A DNA stretch of 32,357 nt, from positions 1 to 32,357 of the forward strand of contig JAIIWC010000013.1 of NCBI GenBank assembly GCA_022745215.1, given 5' to 3'. This document shows, piece by piece, positions 18,863-25,754 of the stretch. Position numbers and translations under genes: made by a program. How positions within the stretch are numbered: the stretch's first letter is position 1; every line of letters begins with the position of its first letter. This DNA is from Collinsella sp. (GTDB taxonomy: Bacteria; Actinomycetota; Coriobacteriia; Coriobacteriales; Coriobacteriaceae). The notes below the pieces were generated by a model. The model worked only from the letters and a program-made list of their open reading frames with translations. It was not told the origin of the DNA and did no database searches.

Positions 18863-19132
18863 TAGTCATTGGGGACAGACTTAAATGAGTAGCACCAATC
18901 AACTGCGGAAAGTGCATCCCACAATGAGCGTCCAAAATGGGGCGCAGTTTCCCCGGGGCCCTCAACCGGAAAATGCATCCCGGAATTTTGCCGAAAAGTG
19001 GTCTCCAGTTTCCCAAACAGGCCGCTAACGGAAAGCGCATCCCGCTATCGAACTTCAAAGCGGGGTGCGCTTTCCGTGCCAGCAGTTCCGGGCATCCAGA
19101 GACCACTCATTTAAGTCTGTCCCCAATGACTA
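18863..19132. mobile_element. TIR-bounded non-coding element (MITE-like) with three hairpin-like units
   Basis: Perfect 28-bp terminal inverted repeats lie at 18863-18890 and 19105-19132, each beginning TAGTCATTGGGGACAGAC at its outer end. The 270-bp element has no coding capacity. Inside, the core CGGAAA(R)(Y)GCATCCC occurs three times in the same orientation at 18906, 18967 and 19029, a ~61-bp period. Each copy is followed by an inverted counterpart (e.g. GCGCAGTTTCCC). The third pair is a 17-bp stem with one wobble (19029-19045 with 19060-19076). There is no obvious flanking target duplication. The right TIR runs into the stop codon of the adjacent peptidase gene. It resembles REP/BIME- or MITE-type elements moved in trans; the responsible transposase is not in the window. 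Confidence 0.75.
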
Positions 19133-20164
19133 GTAGTAGGCCCACATGGCTTCGACTTCGTTAAGGACCTCTACGACGCCCCAGCGGCGGGCGCTGCGGC
19201 TGGCCGAGTTGGGGTCGAAGACTTCAATCTGGTCGGCGTCGTCAATACCGTAAAGCACAATGTAGTGGCCCACGTTGGTAAAGGTGCCCGGCCGAACGGC
19301 GGCGATGACGGGCGCTCCCGAACGCAGCGCCTGAGTCATCGAGTCACGATCGTTATGGAGTTCCGTTCCGTTAAGTCCCAACTGCCACGCGCCGCTCGTC
19401 ATAAAAGACCATTCGGTTGCACCGGTGGGGGCGTAATTGCCCGCCTCGGAAAGCGCGCACATATCGACGGGGGTCATATCGGTGCGTCCCGTCTTAAAGA
19501 TATAGACCATGGTGAGGCACGTGGGCCCGCATGCATTTTGGCGGATGGTGCCGCCGGCGTAAGGCAGCTCCGACCACGCAGGGTCGATCTGATAGATATG
19601 GGGCATCGTGCCGGCTTGCCATTGCGAGCGCGGGGTCGAAAAGGCGAAAGAATAACCGGGCGCGACGGGGGCCTTGAGCAGCTTGTCCTCGGCGGTGGGC
19701 TCAAGGCCGGCCGAGCCGTGGGACATACAGGAGCTCATAAGCACAAAGACCAGACAGATGAGGATAGAGCACAGTGCGAGGCAAAGTCGACGAGCCGGCA
19801 GGGCGGGGGCATTCACGTACGATGTCGAGCGGTAGGGCTTGCCGTCGCGTCCGCCTTGGGAATGCGAAAAGAAGCGGTTGATATGGATGCCGGACTGACG
19901 TGCGCCGTTGCGGCGCAGTTGCGGAACCTCGGCCTGGCGCTGTCGAGTGCGCGCGCCCAGGCGGCTATCTTGCTGCGCGCTTGTGCCCGTGCTCGGACGG
20001 TCACTCTGCCGTGTTCTGCTTGTCTGCTGCCGAGACGAAGGCCTGGGTTGCTCTTGAGGGCGTTGCGGATTGCTGCTCGTGGCACTTCTAGGCGTCGGCG
20101 TGGTGCGGCCAGCAAGGCGAACGCTTTGTCGCCGTTGATCACCGTCGTTGTATCCGTATGCCAT
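19130..20164 (-). CDS. Membrane-anchored C39-like cysteine peptidase
   Basis: 344 residues. A long Arg/Gln/Ser-rich, probably disordered cytoplasmic part (1-115) is followed by one signal-anchor helix (~127-146, LCLALCSILICLVFVLMSS) and an extracytoplasmic papain-like domain of the C39_2 type. Catalytic candidates are Gln209 and Cys212 in IRQNACGPTCLTM, His300 in GHYIVLYGID, and Asp318/Asn319 in VFDPNS. Such domains cleave peptides or act as surface proteases. They also occur as bacteriocin-processing domains on ABC exporters, but there is no transporter here. AAGGCGG precedes the ATG at 20164. The TAG stop is formed by the last three bases of the adjacent element's terminal repeat, so the native C-terminus may have been altered. 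Confidence 0.8.
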   Translation of the reverse strand: MAYGYNDGDQRRQSVRLAGRTTPTPRSATSSNPQRPQEQPRPSSRQQTSRTRQSDRPSTGTSAQQDSRLGARTRQRQAEVPQLRRNGARQSGIHINRFFSHSQGGRDGKPYRSTSYVNAPALPARRLCLALCSILICLVFVLMSSCMSHGSAGLEPTAEDKLLKAPVAPGYSFAFSTPRSQWQAGTMPHIYQIDPAWSELPYAGGTIRQNACGPTCLTMVYIFKTGRTDMTPVDMCALSEAGNYAPTGATEWSFMTSGAWQLGLNGTELHNDRDSMTQALRSGAPVIAAVRPGTFTNVGHYIVLYGIDDADQIEVFDPNSASRSARRWGVVEVLNEVEAMWAYY

Positions 20165-20525
20165 TCGTACCGCCTTGTCTCATGTATAACCTGTCTATCC
20201 TACAAAAAAGATGTGCAACAAATGGGTCTGCGCGTCAAAAGCTCGGTAAACGGTACGAAAGGCGCAAAACGCACGGCTTCAAAAACATCTCTCTATGCGT
20301 CCGATGAGCGTACGCCCGTCGGACGGGCGGCAACAATGAGCGGCAAACCGTGCCGTTCGTCCCAAAAACGGCGCCGCTCGTTTTGCAGTTCTGCCTTCGG
20401 TCGAGCCACAAGCGGCGCTGCTGTGCCAAGGCCGTATCTTAAAGCCACGAAATAAAAGCGCGCGGCAAAACAGACCGCGCAAGGGGTGACGCCAAAGAGG
20501 CGTCAATAAGGAAAGGAGGGGAACA
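20165..20525. promoter_or_regulatory. Divergent regulatory region with structured leader
   Basis: 361 bp between the peptidase (minus) and the APC transporter (plus), with no credible gene. Structures: a near-palindrome CGCCCGTC-G-GACGGGCG (20313-20329); a nested terminator-like hairpin (GAGCGGC 20338-20344 with GCCGCTC 20373-20379, inner GCCGTT 20352-20357 with AACGGC 20367-20372) followed by GTTTTG; GCGCG...CGCGC (~20458-20480); and TGACGCC-AAAGA-GGCGTCA (20487-20505) just before the GAAAGGAGGGG ribosome binding site. The order suggests a regulated leader for the transporter. On the minus strand GGTTATACA (near 20190) may be a -10 for the peptidase gene. Confidence 0.5.
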
Positions 20526-21977
20526 ATGGCGGACAAGAACGCAGAAGTTGCAGTCGAAGGTAACGGCGGCATGAAGAAAACGCTTTCGCTCTGGAACTTC
20601 TTCACCATCGGTTTCGGTGCCATCATCGGTACCGGTTGGGTCCTGCAGGTCGGCGACTGGATGGTCGTGGGCGGCGGTCCCGTTCCCGCTATGATCGCAT
20701 TCCTCTTGGGTGCAATCTTCCTCGTGCCCGTCGGAGCTGTTTTCGGTGAGCTCACGGCTGCTATCCCCATCTCGGGCGGCATCGTCGAGTATGTCGACCG
20801 TAGCTTTGGCCGTACGCTGAGCTACATCACCGGTTGGCTCCTGGCCCTGGGCAACGGCATCCTGTGCCCGTGGGAGGCCATCGCCATTTCGACCCTCGTG
20901 TCCGAGATGTTCGGCAGCCTGCCCGGTCTTGAGTGGCTGCGCGCCGTCAAGCTCTACACCATCTTGGGCGCCGACGTTTACTTGTTCCCGACGCTAATCG
21001 CGCTCGGCTTTGCAGTCTACGTCATCTTCCTCAACTTCCGCGGTGCCAGCTCGGCCGCCAAGCTCCAGGCCTTCCTGACCAAGGCTCTGCTCTGCGGCAT
21101 GCTGCTCGCCATGGGTGTCTCGCTGTTCACCGGTTCGCCGGAACACGCCATGCCCGTGTTCTCCCAGGTCACCGGTGCTGGCGGCGGCAAGCCCGCTACC
21201 GAGGGCACCAGCCTGTTCGCCGGCATCGTGTCGGTCCTGGTTTTGACCCCGTTCTTCTACGCCGGCTTCGATACCATTCCTCAGCAGGCTGAGGAAGCAG
21301 CCGAGGGCCTCAACTGGAACAAGTTCGGCAAGATCATCTCCCTGGCCCTGCTGGCCGCCGGCGGCTTCTACATGGTCTGCATCTACTCGTTCGGCACCAT
21401 CCTCGACTGGCATGAGTTTGTTAAGAGCCCGGTTCCCGCGCTTGCCTGCCTCAAGGGCATCAACATGCTCCTGTACCTGGCCATGCTCGTCATCGCCACG
21501 CTTGGACCCATGGGCCCGATGAACTCCTTCTACGGCGCCACGAGCCGCATCATGCTCGCCATGGGCCGCAAGGGCCAGCTGCCCGAGAAGTTCGCCGAGG
21601 TCGATCCCAAGTCCGGCGCTCCCAAGCTCGCCTGCGCCGTTCTGGGCGTCATCACCGTCATCGGCCCGTTCCTGGGCAAGAACATGCTCATCCCTCTGAC
21701 CAACGTGTCGGCTCTCGCCTTCATCTTCTCCTGCGGCATGGTCGCCCTCGCTTGCCTGCGCATGCGCTTCACCGAGCCCGACCTGCCTCGTCCCTACGAG
21801 GTGCCCGGCGGCAAGTTTGGCATCAGCCTCGCTGTCGCTGCCTGCGCCGTCATCATCGGCCTGCTCGTGGTCCCGTTCTCTCCCGCCTCCCTCAACATGG
21901 TGGAGTGGAGCATCGTGATCGGCTGGCTGGCCGTTGGCCTGGCCCTCATGGCCTTCACCAATTCCCGCAAAAAATAA
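20526..21977 (+). CDS. APC-superfamily amino acid/amine permease
   Basis: 483 residues with about twelve hydrophobic helices. The first helix carries the APC signature 'SLWNFFTIGFGAIIGTGWVLQVGDW', where the unwound GxG segment binds the amine and carboxylate of the substrate. Helix 6 carries 'FFYAGFDTIPQQAEEAAEGLNW', the usual 'f.Ya GfdtipqxaEE' element, and 'YGATSRIMLAMGRKGQLPEKFAEVDPKSGAPKLA' is the conserved loop after helix 8. It imports an amino acid, a polyamine or a related amine, by proton symport or exchange. GAAAGGAGGGG precedes the ATG. The amidohydrolase follows after 131 bp, and carbamate kinase lies upstream beyond the opposite-strand peptidase, so the substrate could be what the amidohydrolase degrades. 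That link is inferred. Confidence 0.9.
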   Translation: MADKNAEVAVEGNGGMKKTLSLWNFFTIGFGAIIGTGWVLQVGDWMVVGGGPVPAMIAFLLGAIFLVPVGAVFGELTAAIPISGGIVEYVDRSFGRTLSYITGWLLALGNGILCPWEAIAISTLVSEMFGSLPGLEWLRAVKLYTILGADVYLFPTLIALGFAVYVIFLNFRGASSAAKLQAFLTKALLCGMLLAMGVSLFTGSPEHAMPVFSQVTGAGGGKPATEGTSLFAGIVSVLVLTPFFYAGFDTIPQQAEEAAEGLNWNKFGKIISLALLAAGGFYMVCIYSFGTILDWHEFVKSPVPALACLKGINMLLYLAMLVIATLGPMGPMNSFYGATSRIMLAMGRKGQLPEKFAEVDPKSGAPKLACAVLGVITVIGPFLGKNMLIPLTNVSALAFIFSCGMVALACLRMRFTEPDLPRPYEVPGGKFGISLAVAACAVIIGLLVVPFSPASLNMVEWSIVIGWLAVGLALMAFTNSRKK

Positions 21978-21997
21978 CGCCTAGCCGGGGCGGATCG

Positions 21998-22026
21998 GGT
22001 GCGCGGACCCCTCTCTTCCGCGCACC
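21998..22026 (+). other. Stable hairpin between permease and amidohydrolase
   Basis: GGTGCGCGGA (21998-22007), a 9-nt loop, TCCGCGCACC (22017-22026). A perfect 10-bp stem without a following T run, so more likely an mRNA processing or stabilising element, or a leaky terminator, than a full terminator. Confidence 0.6.
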
Positions 22027-22108
22027 GAACCCGGCACCACTTGGGTAGCTTTGTGAGGCCATAACCCAACATGGCCTCGCCCACTATATGGATCCATAAG
22101 GAGGAACC

Positions 22109-23386
22109 ATGTCCACTAAGTACGCAATCGTTGGCGGCAAGCTCATCGACGGTACCGGTGCCGAGCCGGTCGAGAACTCCCTCGTTCTCGTCGACGACAA
22201 CGGCAAGATCGAGTATGCCGGTGCTATGCAAGACCTTCCCGAGGGCGTTGAGGTTATCGACGCCGCTGGCAAGACCGTCCTTCCCGGCCTGATCGACACC
22301 CACCTGCACTTCTCGGGCAACCTGACCGACGATGACACCGATTGGGTCATGCAGCCGCTCCTCGAGAAGCAGGCCGTCGCTGTCAAGCAGGCCTACGACT
22401 GCCTCACCCACGGCCTCACTACCGTCTGCGAGATCGGCCGCTTTGGTATCCAGATCCGTGACTGCATCGACAAGGGCGTCTTTAAGGGCCCGCGCGTTCT
22501 GGCCACCGGTCTGGGCTTCTGCCGCGTTGCCGGTCACGGCGACTCCCACCACTGCACCCAGGAGCTCAACAAGGAATCCCATCCCTGGGGCGACCAGGTC
22601 GATGGTCCTTGGGATCTGCGCAAGGCCGTCCGTCGTCGCCTGCGCGAGAACCCCGATGCCATCAAGATCTGGGCTACCGGTGGCGGCATCTGGCGTTGGG
22701 ATTCCGGTCGCGACCAGCACTATTGCTCCGAGGAGATCCAGGCCGTGGTCGAAGAGGCAAAGATGGTCGGCATCCCCGTGTGGAGTCACTGCTACAACAA
22801 CCACGCCGCCGCCTACGATTCCGTCCGCTTTGGCTGCGAGCAGCTGATTCACGGCTTCGATATCGATGAGCGCACCATGGACCTCATGGCCGAGCAGGGC
22901 ACCTTCTTCACCCCGACGATCGCCTTCCTTCCCACCTGGTACGCCACCTATCCGCCCGTCTACGTCCCCGAGCTGCACGACAAGTACGAGGGCACCCTGG
23001 TCGAGAAGGAGCTGCAGCGCAACTACGACTGCCTGCGCGAGGCCAAGAAGCGCGGCGTCGTCATGACGATCGGCTCCGACTCCTTCTCCTTCGTCACCCC
23101 GTACGGCACCTGCTCCATCGAGGAGATGTACGAGTTCGTCGACAAGATCGGCTTCACTCCGGTCGAGACCATCACCTGCGCCACCCTCAACGGTGCCAAG
23201 ATGTGCCACATCGAGGACGAGACCGGTTCCATCGAGGCCGGCAAGTGCGCCGACCTGCTGGTTGTCAACGGTGACGTCGCCGCCGACATCCACGTGCTCA
23301 ACACCGACAACATGGACGTCATCATGAAGGACGGCTGGATCGTCGAGGCTGGCACTTTTGGTGAGGCTAACAAATACAGCGCCTAA
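22109..23386 (+). CDS. Metal-dependent amidohydrolase (imidazolonepropionase-like)
   Basis: 425 residues, TIM-barrel hydrolase with the flanking beta-sandwich. Metal ligands expected for a binuclear site are visible: His65 and His67 (LIDTHLHF), a candidate carboxylated Lys186 (AIKIWATGGG), His227 (VWSHCYN), His248 (IHGFDID) and Asp324 (GSDSF). The 'KIWATGGG' with 'SHCYN' pattern is typical of the imidazolonepropionase/Xaa-Pro-dipeptidase-like subgroup (carboxypeptidase Sgx9260 type), which hydrolyses acyl-amino acids, dipeptides or cyclic amides; the exact substrate cannot be read. A strong AAGGAGG precedes the ATG. The gene follows the APC permease and ends with a terminator at 23445. Codon bias is very strong, suggesting high expression. 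Confidence 0.9.
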   Translation: MSTKYAIVGGKLIDGTGAEPVENSLVLVDDNGKIEYAGAMQDLPEGVEVIDAAGKTVLPGLIDTHLHFSGNLTDDDTDWVMQPLLEKQAVAVKQAYDCLTHGLTTVCEIGRFGIQIRDCIDKGVFKGPRVLATGLGFCRVAGHGDSHHCTQELNKESHPWGDQVDGPWDLRKAVRRRLRENPDAIKIWATGGGIWRWDSGRDQHYCSEEIQAVVEEAKMVGIPVWSHCYNNHAAAYDSVRFGCEQLIHGFDIDERTMDLMAEQGTFFTPTIAFLPTWYATYPPVYVPELHDKYEGTLVEKELQRNYDCLREAKKRGVVMTIGSDSFSFVTPYGTCSIEEMYEFVDKIGFTPVETITCATLNGAKMCHIEDETGSIEAGKCADLLVVNGDVAADIHVLNTDNMDVIMKDGWIVEAGTFGEANKYSA

Positions 23387-23389
23387 GAT

Positions 23390-23426
23390 ACCGTTTGTCG
23401 ATGGCTTGATGTAAAACACAGTTTTT
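23390..23426 (+). promoter_or_regulatory. Possible LytTR-type binding motifs
   Basis: ACCGTTTGT (23390-23398) fits the published LytTR half-site pattern [TA][AC][CA]GTTN[AG][TG] at every position, and ACAGTTTTT (23418-23426) fits except at one. The 28-bp spacing differs from the usual 21-22 bp between half-sites, so this is a weak candidate for autoregulation by the downstream LytTR regulator. Confidence 0.25.
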
Positions 23427-23444
23427 GATTGCATAATGCAATGG

Positions 23445-23470
23445 AGAGGGTCGCTTGCGGCCCTCTTTAT
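23445..23470 (+). terminator. Terminator-like hairpin before the sensor kinase gene
   Basis: AGAGGGTCG-CTTG-CGGCCCTCT (9-bp stem, one G-T wobble) followed by TTATTG. It lies 59 bp after the amidohydrolase stop and about 25 bp before the sensor's ribosome binding site. A -10-like CATAAT (23432-23437) precedes it by only 7 bp. Confidence 0.7.
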
Positions 23471-23497
23471 TGCTATGGGTGCTACGGACAAGAGGGG

Positions 23498-24889
23498 ATG
23501 ACGGTGGATTTAAACAGGCTGATTCTGGGCAAGAGCTACAACTCTACCAAGGTCTTTCGTACGGCCCAGCATGTGGTTCAGGCCATCCTGCTCGGTATTG
23601 TCGTTCCGGCGCTTATCCTGCTGCTTATCTGGGATTTAACCGATAATCCCAATCCCGTTCCGGGCGTTGTCGTTATTGCCGGCCTGGTCATGCTGTGCTT
23701 CTTTTTCTCGTATGTCTTTGTGGTCCCCGACGACCTCACATCGAGCGCAACCGACCGTACGCTCGCCATCGCATCAAAAATATTCGCCTACACGTCGCGC
23801 GGCCTTACGCCCGAAGCGGCCCTGGGCGCCTCTAAAATTATCCTGTCCGAGACCATCGCCTCTGCCATCTGCTTTACCGATGGCAAACAGGTGTTGGCAA
23901 GCTGGGGCGAGGACTCGGCAAAGTGCCCTGCCGGCACCCCGGTCGTGCTCAAGACCACGCTCAACGTGATCGAGTCCGGCGAACAGAGTGTATTTTCGCG
24001 CGACGCCTCCAATGAGACGGGCGGCTATTTTCCCCGTCTGCGCGCCGGCATTGTCGCGCCGCTGACCGTGCGCGGGCATTGCGTGGGCACGCTCGAGCTG
24101 TATTACCCCCGCCTGAGCAGCATCGATATGCGCCAGACGGCGTTGGCCTCGGGCTTTGCCGATCTCATTTCCACGCAGCTCGCCAGCTTTGAGCTCGAGC
24201 GCCAGGACGAGCTCACGGCCCGCGTGGAGCTTCGCGCCCTGCAGTCGCAGGTCGACCCGCATTTTCTATTCAATACCATCAGCACCATCGTGTCGCTCGT
24301 TCGAACCGAGCCCGACAAGGCGCGATCGCTGCTGATCGATTTTTCCAATTATTACCGTCAGACGCTTTCTGACTCCGATACGCTCACCACGCTCGAGCAC
24401 GAGGTGGAACAGGGCACTCGTTATATCAATCTTATGCAGGCCCGGTATGGCGACGGCCGTCTGCGCGTCTCGGTCGACATCGACTTTGAGGTGCGCGACA
24501 GCCTGGTACCGCCGTTTATCTTGCAGCCGCTGCTCGAAAACTGCATCAAGCATGCGCAGCGCGAGACCGAGCCGCTTTCTATTCGTGTTAGGGCTTTTGA
24601 GACCGATGACGGCTTGGAGATCATCGTCGAAGATGACGGCATCGGGATGAGCGAAGAAGTCAGCGCGCATCTGTTTGAGCAGCATCGCCGAGAGGAGCCC
24701 GAGAGCATTACCGCCGACGGCTCCGTCAAGCGAGGTTGCGGCCTGGCGCTCTTCAACGTGCTTCAGCGCATCCATTTCTTTTACGGAGAAGATTCCGGCA
24801 TGCGCGTGAAGTCCCAGGAGGGCGTGGGAACGCAGGTCATCGTTGAGTTGAACGGCGAGCCACATGAGCCGGCGCCGCTAACGGTGTAG
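23498..24889 (+). CDS. LytS-family sensor histidine kinase (system 1)
   Basis: 463 residues. Two membrane helices (~24-45 and 55-76) are joined by a very short outer loop (DLTDNPNPVPG), so it probably senses within the membrane or cytoplasm. A GAF-like domain (~85-215, 'AICFTDGKQVLASWGED' ... 'IVAPLTVRGHCVGTLELYY') is followed by the HisKA_7TM/LytS-type kinase: phospho-acceptor His255 in QSQVDPHFLFNT, N-box LLENCIKHA and G-box motifs DDGIGM and GCGLALFNV. It lacks the 5TM-5TMR_LYT domain of classical LytS. The start is ATG 23498 or GTG 23504; AGAGGGG directly abuts the ATG but is 6 nt from the GTG, so GTG is the better-spaced start. The cognate regulator follows. Confidence 0.88.
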   Translation: MTVDLNRLILGKSYNSTKVFRTAQHVVQAILLGIVVPALILLLIWDLTDNPNPVPGVVVIAGLVMLCFFFSYVFVVPDDLTSSATDRTLAIASKIFAYTSRGLTPEAALGASKIILSETIASAICFTDGKQVLASWGEDSAKCPAGTPVVLKTTLNVIESGEQSVFSRDASNETGGYFPRLRAGIVAPLTVRGHCVGTLELYYPRLSSIDMRQTALASGFADLISTQLASFELERQDELTARVELRALQSQVDPHFLFNTISTIVSLVRTEPDKARSLLIDFSNYYRQTLSDSDTLTTLEHEVEQGTRYINLMQARYGDGRLRVSVDIDFEVRDSLVPPFILQPLLENCIKHAQRETEPLSIRVRAFETDDGLEIIVEDDGIGMSEEVSAHLFEQHRREEPESITADGSVKRGCGLALFNVLQRIHFFYGEDSGMRVKSQEGVGTQVIVELNGEPHEPAPLTV

Positions 24890-24927
24890 CGCGCGGTTGG
24901 ATTGAGAGAAAAAGAGGGGAAGCGCAT

Positions 24928-25662
24928 ATGTCCGAAGGCTGGAACATCCTGGTGGTTGATGATGAGCCTCCGATTAGGGCTGAGCTACGCTATCTGTTGG
25001 AAAAGGATACGCGTGTGGGTCAGATTGCCGAGGCGGGCAATGTCACCGAAGCCGTGGAGTCGATTCTATCGAACAAGCCCGACGTGCTGTTTTTAGACAT
25101 TACCATGCCCGGTCGCTCGGGAATTGAGCTTGCCGAGACGCTGCAGAACCTAAAGACGCCGCCGGTCGTGGTGTTTGTGACGGCATTTGCCGAGTACGCG
25201 GCCGATGCCTATAACCTCGATGCTGTCGATTACATCGTCAAACCGGTCGAGGATGCCCGCTTGTCAAAGGCACTCGACAAGATCGAGACTGCCCTGGGCG
25301 CTCGCCGTGTCGTCCATGCTCCGCGCCAGCCTTTGCGCCTGACGGTGGATCGCGGGGGCAAAAAGGTGTTCATTCCCGTGGCGGATGTCTGCTACTTTGA
25401 GGCGCGTGCCGATTTTTGCAACGCCGTTTGCGCCGAGGGAACATACCTGATCAATGAGTCGATTTCCTCGCTCGAGCGGCGTCTGGCCTCCGAGGGCTTT
25501 ATCCGTGTCCACCGCAGTTATCTGGTCAATTTGGAAGACGTACATAATGTCGAGATCGGCTCCACGGGCCTGATGGAGCTCAGGCTCGACCGCGTGAGCT
25601 CGACGGTGCCCGTGTCCCGCCGTCGCGCCGCCGAGGTCAAGGCGCACCTGGGGCTTGCGTAG
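24928..25662 (+). CDS. LytTR-family response regulator (system 1)
   Basis: 244 residues. The receiver domain has the acidic pair DDE (11-13), phospho-acceptor Asp57 (VLFLDITMPG), Thr84 and Lys105 (DYIVKPVE). The LytTR DNA-binding domain (~138-240) has 'KKVFIPVADVCYFEARADFCNAVCAEGTYL', 'LERRLASEGFIRVHRSYLVNLEDV' and 'LRLDRVSSTVPVSRRRAAEVKAHL'. Such regulators activate genes carrying paired 9-bp half-sites. AGAGGGGA precedes the ATG. The gene follows the system 1 sensor by 38 bp. It is a paralogue of the regulator at 30834, with the same 'FVTA...DAVDY..KPVE.ARL..A..K' stretch. Confidence 0.93.
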   Translation: MSEGWNILVVDDEPPIRAELRYLLEKDTRVGQIAEAGNVTEAVESILSNKPDVLFLDITMPGRSGIELAETLQNLKTPPVVVFVTAFAEYAADAYNLDAVDYIVKPVEDARLSKALDKIETALGARRVVHAPRQPLRLTVDRGGKKVFIPVADVCYFEARADFCNAVCAEGTYLINESISSLERRLASEGFIRVHRSYLVNLEDVHNVEIGSTGLMELRLDRVSSTVPVSRRRAAEVKAHLGLA

Positions 25663-25716
25663 GCGGGCTGCACACCATCGTTTACCGCCGCAGGTTTGGC
25701 ATGACCGCACGGTGGG

Positions 25717-25722
25717 CATAAT
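25717..25722 (+). promoter_or_regulatory. -10 candidate (GGG-CATAAT)
   Basis: CATAAT preceded by GGG, with TTTGGC 16 bp upstream as a possible -35. It lies 32 bp before the next start codon, which gives a short, unstructured leader. Confidence 0.45.
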
Positions 25723-25754
25723 GGGTGACATCGAATGAAATCGAAAGGATCATT

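Noticed and set aside
18906..19043. Tandem ~61-bp units considered as a CRISPR array
   Set aside because: The repeated core is only 15 bp and imperfect, the intervening parts are inverted counterparts of the core rather than unique spacers, and no cas genes are present.
19813..20164. Arg/Gln/Ser-rich N-terminus of the peptidase considered as a mis-called start
   Set aside because: The ATG at 20164 has an AAGGCGG site at proper spacing, and no internal start with a ribosome binding site precedes the membrane helix, so the long disordered N-terminus is probably real.
19265..20455. Plus-strand open frame of ~396 codons opposite the C39-like peptidase
   Set aside because: The minus strand encodes a complete peptidase with catalytic residues, signal anchor and ribosome binding site; the plus-strand product has none.
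21794..23491. Long minus-strand open frame opposite the amidohydrolase and permease end
   Set aside because: A shadow of two genes with full catalytic and membrane motifs on the plus strand; it also crosses a terminator hairpin.
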